Assembly: GCA_021018815.1 (NCBI GenBank) | Contig: JAITYX010000017.1 | Location: forward strand, 1 to 64,000 | Direction: 5' to 3' | Source of the DNA: Talinum fruticosum | Taxonomy: Eukaryota; Streptophyta; Magnoliopsida; Caryophyllales; Talinaceae | DNA length: 64,000 nt | Part shown: positions 24,197 to 36,881 of the stretch, piece after piece | Layout: each line of letters begins with the position of its first letter | Position numbering within the stretch: the stretch's first letter is position 1 | Made by a program: the position numbers and the translations under genes | Notes under the pieces: generated by a model | Told to the model about the DNA's origin: nothing | Database searches by the model: none | Seen by the model: only the letters and a program-made list of their open reading frames with translations

Positions 24197-27100
24197 TCAT
24201 CCCAAGGATTTTGCTTTCTGCATTTTCTCGGCAGCTTCAGCTGCAGCTGAAGCAGCTTTATCCAATCCCAGCTGCTGTAATTCTTTCAAGAAGCCGTCAA
24301 CTTCAGACTCGCTGATTTTGTATGGGCTGTGGGCAGGACCTGGGAATGAACCGCTTGTCACTTCTTCCTTGTACTCTGAAAGAGCCTTGTTGATCACATC
24401 TCCCACACGGGCATACTGCTTGCAGAATTTGGGAGTGACCTGGAGGAATATGATCATTGGCTTATGAGCTATCTATTTCAATTTGACAAAGGTAGTGGAA
24501 AGGAGGATCAAGAGATTGAAATCTCGGACCTTTGCATGATGAGGGTGTTGCAGCATTCCCAGCAAATCATGATAAACTAACACCTGAAATTTAAGGAACA
24601 TGTCATTTCAGTTAAAGTGAAGGGATATACTAATATCCAATGCTAGTTCGTTGTCAACCTCATAAATGATAACAGAATTAATCGCTTTCCATCAACACCA
24701 CGAGGGTTTCAAATCTCATCATGGGCATTGGAAGGAAAAGGCTTAATACCTTTTCCTCCTCTCCCCTCCTCCCACAACAATAAGAAAAGAAAAAGGAATG
24801 TAACTCAATGATTCATGTTCTTCATGTGAAGAGTACAATTAATTTGATAGCCAAAATCTTACAGTAAACAAGAGAAACGCAAGATGGACAGCATCATATG
24901 TGAGTGACTATAAAGCAAAACTTAGGCCTGTTAATCTGAAAGGAAGCTTTTGTTCAAGACTACAAGAGAATATACCGTAACTGTATCAGAAACTGTGTCG
25001 GCAATCACAGGTAGAATTAAGTGAACATGGGACCAAAAATAAGGCTACCATGCCAAACTGGCCTATCTGCAGCTATTTGTAAAACCTTACAGTAAATTAA
25101 GGAAATTGGGGATGAAGACACAAGGCAGCATTACAGATTTATCGACAAGAATCAATTCGTTAGTGCACTCCACTTCCAGATGGGCCATATCAAAAGTAAT
25201 GGAACTAATCATATGTCCATATCAGTGCTTTAACATTAGCTGCTGAGTATTGAAGTCTGCGAAACTATTGAGACAATTTACTAATAACTAATCCATTAAA
25301 AAATAGATATATTTAATCTTGAAGAAGGTTTCCCTCCTGATTTTGCTTTCTGTTTCTACCACTAGTCTACCATGGAATGCTACATTCCTTTTTAGTAGCA
25401 GATTATTTTTTTAAAAAGCAAAGAGAACTTGATTCACTTCATACACAAGAAACTTGCAAAAATAAGAGTATTTTTCAAATGAAATGCATAAATCCCTTTT
25501 CTTTTCTACAGATGGGCAGCGGAATCCAATACCACAATGGGAGGAGGTCAGATAAGAAAGAGAAGTCCTGTATCTCCACTGACATTTTAATAAAACAAAG
25601 GGGAAAAAAGAAGAGTTTTCTAGAAGACAGCTAAAGACACAACTGCAGTGCTCTGCTGGAAACGAATTCTAGGACATACAAGACATTGTGAGTAGGGGAT
25701 GGAGATCAGTCTTAAGGTGTTTGATCCTCTTATTTCATCTAGGTTTGCCCCTACTTTTCGGGTGGGGGCTTGGACCCTAACAATATTCAAACAACACACA
25801 TCGCAAAGTTGAGTTAAGGATCTGTTATCTGATGCAAAGATTTAGCTGAAGCTACTAGCAGCTATACAATAGTTTATGTTTCACTTCGGTATTGTACAAC
25901 AGATAGTCAGATACTGAAAACTGGAACTAATACAGAATAGACAACAAGTTATTAAGATTCAAGGGATAAGGAAAAGAAGCATCGACAGACAATTAGATGA
26001 AAAATCAAATGTATGTTTAAAAATTAAACGAGTATATTTATGGCCTTCAACTGCGAGAGCACAAACAGGGAGAAGAAATGTATAAAACTATGTTACAGCC
26101 AGTCATAAGGATGCAGCTACTTCAACACTTCCATAGCATGCAAATGCAGAACTGTGGAAGCACAATTTGCTAATATGAAAATTTTAAACACAGAATTAGT
26201 TTAGCTCACATGCTTCTCAATGGAGCAAGTCTTTAACCTTGTATATTAAACATTTTCTTTGGCTGAAAGAAAGGCTCAACATTTCAACACTCATAATTGA
26301 AAAAATAAAGCTTCGCCCAAAAAGTGTTCTATAAATTCAGTATCTTTATCTTCCATGACACGAAAGAACTGATTCGAGAATCACCAACATGAAGAAAGCA
26401 TGCTCATTTTTAATTCAATAGAGATGCTACAGTAAAGTAGAAACCTATATTTAACAAACCTGTCCACTGCAGAAAGGTCCTGCTCCAATCCCAATGGTAG
26501 GAATTTTCAGTGCAGATGTTGCCGCTGCAGCTACAGGGGCAGGAACACATTCCAAGACAACAGAGAAACAACCAGCTTCTTGCAAAGCAAGGGCAGTCTC
26601 CACAACCTACGGAACAACCACATTAAACCCCAAGTACATCAGGCTTGAACCATACCGGGAAATGGATAGCATGAGAAAGGAGAGGGTCAGAAATATGTAA
26701 GGTGCATTACCTTCACAGCGCTGCAAATGTTTCTCCCCTGGGGCCTAAATCCACCGAGGACACTAATGGCTTGGGGAGTCAATCCTACATGTCCTATTAC
26801 TGCAATTCCAGCTTCAACAATAGCTTTTGCCGCTGTAATTCTGGAAGGTGACCCACCCTCCAATTTAATGGCATCCATTCCTCCCTCTTTCAAGACCCTC
26901 ACTGATGTGTCAACTGCCTGTGCATCATTGAAACATCTGTCTCACTGCCCTGTTCTTTTCAACTTAATTTTTCCGAACTTATCTAAATTGAGTTGAACTA
27001 AATTGGACTTATTTTTGTTGAACAGAAATGGACTTATTTTTTCTGGAATTGAACTGAACTTAATTGTGGGAAGAAAAAGAGTTGAAGAGGCAGCGCCACC

Positions 27101-28921
27101 TGCCACAAATTTCTGGCATTCATGTAGTAGGTAGGACAAAACTACAGACAAGTGAGACAGAAATGCATCCTGTTTCCGGAGAAATCTGAGTTGATGATGT
27201 GAATTGATGATTTGGAGAGAGGAATGATTTACCGCTCCGGTTCCGAGGACTTTAAAGGGGTAAAACGGTACTTTACCATGGTTTAGGGAAACCCTAGCCC
27301 TAGTGGGCTTTGGGACTTTTACCTGACCCGTTAAGAGTTATCTTGGGCCGATTCCTCCTTTATCCAACTGATTAGGCCCAGTCGACCGGTGACGTGTCGG
27401 TTGAGTTGGAACTGTCCGGGAAATACCCGAATCACATCCCAATGTCGTGCAATTAGAAATCCCTTCATTTATGCAAGGGAAGGTCGGTTCTGGAAGAGAG
27501 AACACATACAGTGAAACACATAGCATCAGCTAATTGTTAAGTCACACCTACTTGACCTTGACAGGCTAATGCACTAGTGGTGCAAGTCAATTGAACTTGG
27601 AAAACTTAGCAACCATCATCCTTCATCGCAGGCCATTTCCTCCCTAATACTCGATGACACCTAGAAATCATGAATTCACAGCAGCAACTTTTGGTAGAGA
27701 ATTTCAAGGGTGCATTCTCATGCCATCTAATACTCGATGACACCTAGAAATCAGGAATTCACAACAGCAACATTCGGTAGAGAATTTCAAGGGTGCATTC
27801 TCATGCCATCTACTGGAGGTTCCTTCTCTAATTGCAGAAACATTTGCATCAGGATTTCATAACAGAAACTTTTAACATATAAATCAAGAGCAGTACAAAT
27901 CTTACATTCAGTCCCACTACGTCCTCTGATTCACTGGTGATCAAAGTACACAGCACGAATGCAGAAACATTTTAATTGTACAATTATGAGCCCCGCAAAA
28001 TTAGAATGATGTTCAAGTATTGACTACTACTCGAACATAACTACATCGGCCTTCTCTTGAATCAATCTCGACTTCTTCCTTAGACAGTATAACTTCTTGT
28101 TTATCTTCCACCACTGAAGATATATAGTATTCATGTAATTAAGCAACACTCAATCCACCATAACACCTTCTCACTAATTGGATGATCAAAAACTCCCACA
28201 GCAAAGTCCAAATCTCAAGAGAAAACACAAAATCAAAAATTTTGCCTTATATATATAAAGGAAGCATCTTAAAAGTTAAAAAATTTATAGGAGCAAATAC
28301 CCACCACCACCATCCAAAGATATTTCTTCTTCTTTTTGTATATATATATATATTTTATTTTTTTTGTCTGGGAAGCAAATTAGAAATTATCCTAGCAACA
28401 ATTTATGTAATTCTCCATTGGAAATATATCACCAAATCATTAACCAGAAAAAACAACCAACAAAAGATCCATCTGAAATTCACTCGCAAATTACAATAAT
28501 TTACAAATACCTGCTGAGTGCTAGACTCGTAAGTCCCAAAGGGAAGATCACCGACGAGGAGGGGGCGTTTGGCGCCACGCGCCACCGCGCGACAATGAAC
28601 AAGCATTTCGTCGAGCGTAATTGGCAAGGTGGTGTCGTAGCCGTGGACGACCATGGCGGCGGAATCTCCGACGAGGCAGATGTCAATTCCGGCGGTGTCG
28701 AGGTGGACGGCGGAGGGGTAATCGTATGCGGTGACCATCGTGATTGGCTCGCCGTTCCCGTGCTTCTGCCGCAAGTGAGCTAAAGTCACCCTCTGGTCGG
28801 GGTTTTGGGGCTTCGGCCCGCCGTAAACGGTGTTTTCCGGCACGTTGCTCATGGCCACGCTCACCCGGAGGAAGTGGCATCTTGACCGGAGAGAGGCGGC
28901 GCGTTTGATAAAGAGCGCCAT
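24197..28921 (-). CDS. panB: Ketopantoate hydroxymethyltransferase
   Basis: Makes ketopantoate from 2-ketoisovalerate and 5,10-methylene-THF, the first committed step of pantothenate and coenzyme A synthesis (EC 2.1.2.11), in plant mitochondria. Exons on the minus strand: 28921-28511, 26917-26711, 26606-26460, 24583-24530, 24439-24197; all join in phase for 353 residues, the usual plant length. The N-terminus ([19 protein letters not shown]) is a good mitochondrial presequence. Metal and substrate residues of the PanB family are present: [32 protein letters not shown] and VLECVP. Introns 1 and 3 are large, about 1.6 and 1.9 kb; intron 1 carries an 83-bp tandem duplication. The neighbouring PPR and hydrolase genes are the same as in Arabidopsis around At3g61530. 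It starts 1.5 kb from, and divergent to, the iminopeptidase-like gene. Confidence 0.95.
27645..27810. repeat. 83-bp tandem duplication in panB intron 1
   Basis: 27645-27727 and 27728-27810 are the same 83-bp unit (TAATACTCGATGACACCTAG to CTCATGCCATC) with only about four differences and no length change. It lies inside the first intron of panB, so it should not affect the protein. Confidence 0.9.
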
Positions 28922-29204
28922 TGGTGAGAGGAACGGCGGTTGTTGCGTGGTGACGGAGGTGGAGGTGGAGGTGGTTGTGGGTGACGTTAGGCCGCGCCGC
29001 TTGAAAGTTGAAATTGCGAAATTGTTGGCTTTTCATTCGTTTGGTGTGCTCAACCTGCCCATGAAAAAAAAAAAGTAAGAGGTTAAAAAAGGAGGGTGGA
29101 AAAAAAAAGTAGTAGAAAAAGAAAAAAGTAATTACAAAAGGAATTTGCCAATAGTAATTAGTATTTTATCTAATAAAAGATTTATTCTCCTCATGATTAT
29201 TTTT

Positions 29205-29352
29205 GCATTCCTCTCCTACTTCTACGAGGATTTTTTAATCAAATTATATCAAAATTTTATAAAAGATATTCTTTAATCGCATTCCTCTCCTACTTCTACG
29301 AGGATTTTTTGAATAAATTGTATCGGAATTTTATAAAAGATATTCTTTAATA
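29205..29352. repeat. 74-bp tandem duplication
   Basis: GCATTCCTCTCCTACTTCTA begins at 29205 and again at 29279. The two units continue in register through AAAAGATATTCTTTAAT. Divergence is low, so the duplication is fairly recent. Confidence 0.85.
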
Positions 29353-30004
29353 TCGAAAAAATAGGAGATATTCTTTAAAAGGTACAACTAGTAGGACATG
29401 ATCACTGACTCCATATGATTATATTTGAACTTTGAGAATTTGTAAATAATGAACAAGATGTATATTATTTACCTTTAACTATATAACAATTACAAATTAT
29501 GAAGAATTTCATTAAATTTTGTAACAAATATATGAGAAACATAAACGAAGATGGTGTCACATAAGTTAGAAGTTCAAAATTGTACCACAAGAGCTAAACT
29601 TGAAGACCTAGTCAAAATGCATCATGTAAGTATGTAACGAAATTTTTGGTCAACTTTAATATACTAAGAAAAAAAAAATAATACGAGAAATCTCCTAACT
29701 TAAGTTTAGATATACAATAACTTATATGTAATATCAAATTTAAAATCGCAGTTTCAATTAAACTTATTATTTAGAACAAAAGATTTTAAAGATGCTTCGG
29801 TTGCATCATTAAGTGGAGTTGTTAGACTTTGCACTATCTATATTGTTATTGTGCACTAAAGGTGGCATGTTTTGTTTTTGTATAGATGCTTGTTTGAATA
29901 CCATTGCATCTATTGAAATAATTCCACTTACTATTGAACATCAATCCTTTGTGATACATTAAGTAGCGTTGAATTGAATTATATATATGACTTGATAAAG
30001 ATCC

Positions 30005-30312
30005 GGCAAAAGTGACTCGACCCAATAGGATGATTTGATACCGTAATCGGAGTGAACATGATTTGACACTTAAAAAGTAAATTAAAATGACTCGAACTCG
30101 AACCAAGTCTAATCAACTCGAGTATTTTTCATTAAAGTGTTTTGTATATGCAGGACAAACTTATTGAACCAAATATAAAGTTGACCCGAAGTCAACCCAA
30201 CTCGAACCCAAATCGACTCAACTCAAAACTCAACCGAATCATAATAAACCTAACATGATCCGAACCGATCTATCCCAAATTAAAACTAACTCGAATGATC
30301 CGATTGCTCGAT
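30005..30312 (+). repeat. Dispersed repeat family B, copy 1
   Basis: Rich in GACCCGAA and CAACTCGAA words, with a block ACTCAACCGAATCATAATAA and an AATTAAAACTAACTCGAATG end. The same order of blocks is found at 52483-52715 in the same orientation. It is non-coding, of unknown class, and ends at a TA microsatellite. Confidence 0.6.
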
Positions 30313-30313
30313 C

Positions 30314-30335
30314 ATATATATATATATATATATAT
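30314..30335. repeat. TA microsatellite
   Basis: Eleven AT/TA units directly after the family B repeat. Confidence 0.9.
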
Positions 30336-30460
30336 TTAAATTTTGCATATATGTGATGTAATACAATACTCCGAACAAAGACCAGAGTCCTAAAATAATC
30401 TGTTAAATTATAAATTTTCTAATTTCTATCTACTCCCCTTTTTCACGGCTGACTACCAAA

Positions 30461-33400
30461 ATGTGGTCAACTCGTATACTACCACTCACTGTCTCTCTCC
30501 TCCACACTCCTCCATTTATACGTATTCTCCCCCTTTCTACTCTCTACCCAACTCCCTCTCTCACTCTCCTCCACCCGCCATCGCCGCCGTTCAACTTCCG
30601 CCTCCATTGCGGGCGATTCACAGCACACGCCGCCTCTATGGCCACTCAAAACGGAGATTCCGCCTCCGACCACGTGGTCGGCAAGTGGTTTTCGGTACCG
30701 GAGCTCCGCCTTCGAGACCATTACTTCACTGTCCCTCTAGATTACTCTCTTGACCCCAAATCTTCCCCTAAGATCACCGTCTTCGCTCGTGAAGTTGTCG
30801 CCGGTATTAATCTCTGTTCATCACCTCGATAATCTATGATTTGGTAACTTGATGTGTTCTTGTGATTGTTGATCGGATTAGATTGGATTAGATTTGAGCA
30901 ATTCGGCGTCAATTCGTCTTGTTCTAAAATGGGTTTTGATGCATTTATATTTATATTGTGATATATCTTTTTTTCCTGGAAAGCACAGAAAAGGTCAGGA
31001 AAAGCGTTGGAGCTTTTTACCTTAAAAAAATATTTATTTGCTTCTTTCTTTTTAGAGTTTGTTCGTATATTCATCTCTTTTCTTTCGATTTTTCTCGAAA
31101 AATAGAGACTATTGCGTCGTTGCCTTTTGCTTTGGTACAAAAATTTACTACAGAAACCTGAACAATGTTTGTTTCAAATGCAATATTTAACTATCTATTG
31201 TTATGAAATTGTGATTTGTTAGCTAGATATGAGTGAATGTGCTGCTGTAATTTGCTTTATAACTTGGAAATTTTTGGAATCGTAAAGTTCGAATCTTTGA
31301 AATCATATAATTTGGCGGGGGTATTGGGCTGTAGGAAATTAAACACCTAAAGTACTTGCTGTTGCTTTTAATTCGGTTGATAAAATGCGGTCAAAGGTAT
31401 TCATAATCGAGACTTGAAACTCGAAGATGCTGACTTTATAAATGGATGCATGTATAAAAAGTATATGTTCTATACGTAGGTCTTTATTCGACAACATTAA
31501 TAGGAATACAATAATGGTTGAATATTATTGATTATTCAGCAGTAATTGTTTAATTCAAGAGCTCCAGTCTTTTCGCTTTTAAAGTGGATAATTTGCAGTC
31601 TCTTTCAGAAAAATGATTTTGATCTTTTGAAACACTTAATATCTATTTACTACGAAAATAGAAGTACCAAACCGATAACCCAAAGTCTTCCTTGAGTTGG
31701 TGTACAGTTATATTTATGCTGCATTACTCCTACAGTGGAACTGTGTAGATGTTATTTATGTTGGACTACATATTTGGGAGGTATCAATTCGTATACAATC
31801 CACAACTCAGAAGGGGCACCCATAGTGGGAGGAGGGGGTCATATTGACCATTTGATCTCACACTAGGGGATTGATAGGCCAGGAAAGAACAATAAGTACT
31901 GTACAAAGCATGATGGTTCACTTAAATTGGGTTTCTTCCTCAACGTTGCAGTACTAAAGGAATTTTTTTTTTTTAATTTTATTGATGCATTTGACATTCA
32001 CATAGACATCTCAAAGGCTCATACCCAAAACAGCGCTAGGAAAAGAAGAAAATGGGAAAACAAATAAAATGAATATGTTGAAGAATAAGCAAAGGAAATT
32101 TGGGTAAATGAACTCGTATCGTGAGTGGACGTAAGCAGAGTTACTAGAGATGGTTGTTACATTTTCTGATCTGATGCAGGTACTTTTTAGCTGTGTCCTG
32201 CCATTTGCTTATTCTAGTTGCCAGCATTCTGAACTGTAAAGAAATGAAAATGATGGTGACTGTCATGAGTGCTCACCAATTGATAGGAGTCACGGTCAAG
32301 AGTACAGGCATATAACTGGGCCACTGTTATTTGCCTGTTGTGCTAATGCAAATATATTGATAGAAAATGTTTGTTTACATCCAATTTGAGTTTGATGAAT
32401 GAATCCATTGTTGCAGCTGGTAAGGAGGATCAACCGCTGCCATACATTCTATATCTGCAAGGCGGACCTGGCTTTGAGTCTCCACGTCCTACTGATTCTA
32501 GCGGTTGGATTGGTAAAGCATGTGACGGATATCGTGTTGTCTTGTTGGATCAGGCATGGTTTGTTGGAATCTCTCTATGTGGAGACTAATATATGATTAG
32601 CTTGTTAGTCTTGGTTTCTTTCTCTAATTCTTTGGAATTATATGATGCAATCTTTGTGCAGCGTGGAACAGGCTTGTCTACTCCGTTGACTGCATCTGCT
32701 ATGCAGCAGATGAAATCTGCAACAGATCTAGCTGAATATTTGACACACTTTCGTGCCGACAACATAGTGAAAGATGCTGAATTCATTAGAGTACGCGTGG
32801 TTCCTGAAGCTGGACCATGGACTGTCTTGGGGCAGGTATTTGTTTCCTTGGTGAAATCCTTGTCTATTGTTATACTTGATAATTTCCTAAGCTTTGACCT
32901 GGTTTCTTAGATTAATAATTTTTCAATTTTATTATGTGGGTTATAACTAATGACATGTTTCTTTATTTATTTTCTTTCTAGAGCTACGGTGGTTTTTGTG
33001 CTGTTACATATTTAAGTTTTGCACCACAAGGGTTAAAGCAAGTCCTTCTAACCGGCGGAATTCCACCAATTGGAGATGGATGTACTGCAGATGCTGTATA
33101 TCATGCATGCTTTGAGCAAATTGTTCTTCAAAATGAGAAATATTATCAGAGGTTTCCTCAAGATGCTGAAGTTGTCAGAGACATTGTTAGATACTTGGAA
33201 AATAGTAAAGATGGCGGGGTATAAACTTCTAAAATATCAATCCCCCTATTAACTCTTATAACTACCTATTTCTTTGATTGGGCATAATTCTTTTTATTCC
33301 TGTTTGTTTCTTTACAGGTAGCATTGCCATCCGGTGGAGTTTTAACACCAAGAGGATTACAAACTCTTGGCCTCACTGGTCTAGGGGCTAGTACTGGTTT

Positions 33401-35691
33401 TGAGCGGCTGCATTACTTGTAAGTTCTGGTCAATAGCTATGATGATTCCATGAAATCAGATTTTTACTTCTTTTTCTGTTTTTCCCCCGTTCCATGTAGG
33501 TTTGAGAGAGCCTGGGATCCTGTTCTATCTCCAGGTGCCGAGAAGCATCTAAGTTATAACTTTTTGAATGCTGTAAGTCAAAATATTCATGCTTAAATGT
33601 AGGACAAAACCACCAAAGATAGCCCCCCACCTCTCAACACACACTCGCATGCACGCACGCACGCACACACACGCACAAACAAAACCATATCCTTCCACAT
33701 GTGGTGTGGTCTGGTTACCTTGCTGAATGAATGGTCTGTCTGAACTTTGAAGCATTTGGATTAGTTGAAGCTGGTTTTAAGCATCTGTGCATTGCTGTTT
33801 TGAGTTTAATTTTTTCTCATGTACCTCAGAATAGCATTTTCATACTGGCTCTTGTAGAGATTTTAAATTGTGACTAGGTTGGTCCTGTTGACTGACTTGA
33901 TAACCTTTGAATGACAGTTTGAGAAGTGGTCTGCTTTTGATACAAATCCACTGTATGCAATACTTCATGAGTCTATATACTGCCAGGTATGTATATTCCC
34001 TATGAATTCTAAGTGTTGTTCATGCCTTGTTGCATGCTTCCAATGAAGCAAAAGTGCTCACTGCATTAGGCATAGCAGAGCGTTCTTGGAACATCTGATC
34101 AGTTTGTTATTTCTGAACTGCAGGGTGCTCCGTCACAGTGGTCTGCTAATAGAGTTAGGGCTAATTATGAGAGCAAGTTTGATGCAATCAAGGCAGCAAA
34201 AGAAGGGCGTCCTATATTTTTCACAGGAGAGGTATCCATGATAAGATTTGTGTAGCAATATCAAGTGATATGCATGCAAATTTGGATTACTGTGCTCCCT
34301 GCTTATGCTATGACAAATTTGCTATTCACCATACATGTGTGCCACTTGCAAACAGCCTCTGTGCTTCCAGGGGCGAGGCTGCATGGAAAAAGAGATTTTT
34401 GCCAGTTATCCAATCCGAACTAGATGTGGAAAAGGCAACTGGATTTGAACTTAAACCTGGGTTAATGCCTGCCGAACAACCCATTTTGTGAGGTTTAGCT
34501 GCCTACATATTGATCTTACCAAACCCTTGAGCTGGATCCCCACTCAAGGGGGTGAGGCCATGATGCTTTGTACTAGACGTGTCTGTGATTTGGTCTGTGT
34601 TCCTTTTTCCTCATGGTGTGCATGTTTCCGGAAATTCTTGTTAAATTAAATTTCTCATCGGCTTGTAGATTTCAAATTTCATTTTAATGCATATGTAATT
34701 TCAAAATTCTTGTTAAAACAAAACAAAAAAATTGTTTAGAAAAATGTGGCCGTTTAGCTGTGTTATTGCCAAGGGCTTCAAAATTCAGATTGGTAAACTG
34801 TTCAATTGCCTAGTATGTTGGCATTATTTTATGAAACTTAGGGAGCTATGCCATATATATTCAAAATTGTTGTCATCATTCATCGTTCAGAAATTTTGAG
34901 TTTTTGCTTGTTATTTTTAAGTTGAGGCGTCTGATCAATTTGTATATGTATGACTTGGTATTTTTTTTGCAGATGATATTCCCATGGATGTTTGAGGAGA
35001 TTCCTGCATTGAAGTATTTGGCTGATGCAGCTCACATTCTCTCTCAGAAGAAAGATTGGCCTCGATTATACGACAGAGCAGCATTGGAAAGTAACAAGGT
35101 CTGATCCCATCCCATGAGCACTTTAATCTTTAAACCTAAATCTCCCATTCTCATTGGTCACAAATCAGGCCAAATATACGTGGCTTGCACCCACTCTTGC
35201 ACAAAATATACAGGAAAAGTGTCGACTTCCTGTTAATTTAACAAAAGAGGCAAGAGTAGCTTAGTGGGGCGTGTTGCTTGTAGTCCACTGTAAGCTAAAG
35301 CGTAGTACAAAGCTAAATAATTACTCATTAAACTGCTTGGAAGGTGGGCAAAACTTCTAGAGAAGAAAGCAGAAGAAATATTCCGCAATTATCTTTTGTT
35401 GTGATTATCTTCTGATTTTCAGTTCGAGAAATAGATATGCAATGTTAATTGTTGCTACTCTAACTTCGAACTTGTTGCGCACACTGATGCTGATAGGTTC
35501 CTGTTGCTGCTGCCGTCTACTATGAAGACATGTTTGTGAACTTCAAGGTGGCGATGGGGACAGCGGCCCATATTGCCGGAATAAGGTTGTGGGTAACTAA
35601 CGAATATATGCATTCTGGTTTACGAGATGGGGGAACTCATGTCTTCGACCAGCTGATGGGGATGCTGAACGGAAAGAAACCCATGTTCTGA
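30461..35691 (+). CDS. Proline iminopeptidase-like alpha/beta hydrolase (peptidase family S33)
   Basis: Probable aminopeptidase removing N-terminal proline. Ten exons: 30461-30803, 32417-32553, 32662-32835, 32982-33218, 33318-33418, 33500-33572, 33918-33986, 34124-34231, 34973-35098, 35497-35691. They join in phase for 520 residues. The first 60 residues are Ser/Thr/Pro-rich with few acidic residues, so an organelle targeting peptide is possible; a second Met stands before the conserved part (MATQNGDSAS). The oxyanion loop reads LYLQGGPGFE (family consensus HGGPG), the nucleophile elbow GQSYGGF, and a histidine candidate is EYMHSGLRDGG near the end. Intron 2 starts with GC, not GT (GATCAG|GCATGG); the next GT would shift the frame. 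It matches At3g61540 in position from memory. Confidence 0.92.
33637..33680. repeat. CA/CG-containing dinucleotide-like tract in an intron
   Basis: A CACA/CACG/GCAC run inside intron 6 of the iminopeptidase-like gene. It is an imperfect microsatellite. Confidence 0.8.
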
Positions 35692-36080
35692 TTTAGGCTC
35701 CGACCCCTGTCTTAGATTCATCTTTAGCTAAACGAATACAGGTACTATTACCGTTTCTGGTATCTATAGATGGGCAACTGGTAGTTTTTTTTTTTTTTTT
35801 CGAGTTTCAGATGAAGCTTGTAAACTTTTGTTCGGTTATTTGGTAGATTCCTTATCTTAGCGCGGGAGTTTGACGACTTGGCTCGGAAATATTGGGTTTG
35901 GTTCCTCACACCCTCAGTGTATTCTGTTCGTTTCGAATTCAGCAAATAATTCTTTTGCATACAACAAAACCTTCGCAATTTGTAGAAATAATCCATATTG
36001 GGGAACAGAGTTGATTCTAGCTTATGTTCGGTGTTACATTGTTGAGGCAACTGTACCATTAGTAGCAGAACTAGCTTTGA

Positions 36081-36340
36081 AAAATTTCGTCCAATCTAAA
36101 CACTCGAATTTGTCAAACCCGGAAAAAAGGGTACAGTCATCAATTACGCATTTGAATTTTAATTTCGGACAAAATGTTTTTCCTATTTGGGTTATCCGAA
36201 TTCGATTTTGACCCGATTTAGCCTTGTTTGATTTGTCCAACCTGAAAAAAATTGGATATCTGACAATATTCTGTCTGAATTTTGAACATTGATCAATTTA
36301 TTCCACCCGAATTTAATCCGGTCCAATGTTTGCCAATGCA
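36081..36340 (+). repeat. Dispersed repeat family A, copy 2
   Basis: Begins AAAATTTCGTCCAATC, contains GGTTATCCGAATTCGATTTT and CACCCGAATTTAATCCG, and ends TTTGCCAATGC. It aligns block by block with 40331-40560 and, reversed, with 9412-9575. Confidence 0.6.
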
Positions 36341-36506
36341 ATACCATATATAAGAGAGAAGACTTACTGCGTTAATGGTAGTATGTGTATGTGTGTATAT
36401 ATATATAATGAGTCAAACAATATATAATAACATAAAAAGGTTGGTAGTTAAACCATAATCAACAGCAGCAATGAAGCTTCTGGAAGAAAATATCCTACAA
36501 AAATCT

Positions 36507-36530
36507 AGAGAGAGAGAGAGAGAGAGAGAG
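36507..36530. repeat. AG microsatellite
   Basis: Twelve perfect AG units upstream of the WRKY43-type gene. Confidence 0.9.
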
Positions 36531-36881
36531 GGGGTGATTACGTATGGTTGACAAGGATATATACTGCAATACAAAATGGTTAGTGATTTTACAAATGGAA
36601 TATTATTACAGAAGCAGCAGTTTGTTGAACAACAAGGATTGTTTGGTGGAGTTTAGTTGTATTTCTTTCCCACTGATCTCTCTTTCACTCTCCCTCTCTC
36701 TCTCTCTCTAGCTAGATAGATTCAGCCCACCATCTTCCCACCTTCCATTCAATCCTTGTCTCTCTAAACTTTAGGGAAAAACACCCCAACAATCACACAA
36801 ACTCCCATTTTCTCATTATTCTGTCTCCCCTCTGCAGTTCTTGACTAGCTGAGTAGCTCATTACCAGTGGAGCCCTCATGC

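Larger units (their letters stand above)
29040..30460. other. Divergent intergenic region between panB and the hydrolase gene
   Basis: Shared upstream region of two divergently transcribed genes. It contains a 74-bp tandem repeat, a family B repeat (30005-30312) and a TA microsatellite (30314-30335). No further gene is seen. Confidence 0.65.

Noticed and set aside
27645..27810. Possible CRISPR-like direct repeats
   Set aside because: Only two adjacent 83-bp copies without spacers, in a plant intron; a simple duplication.
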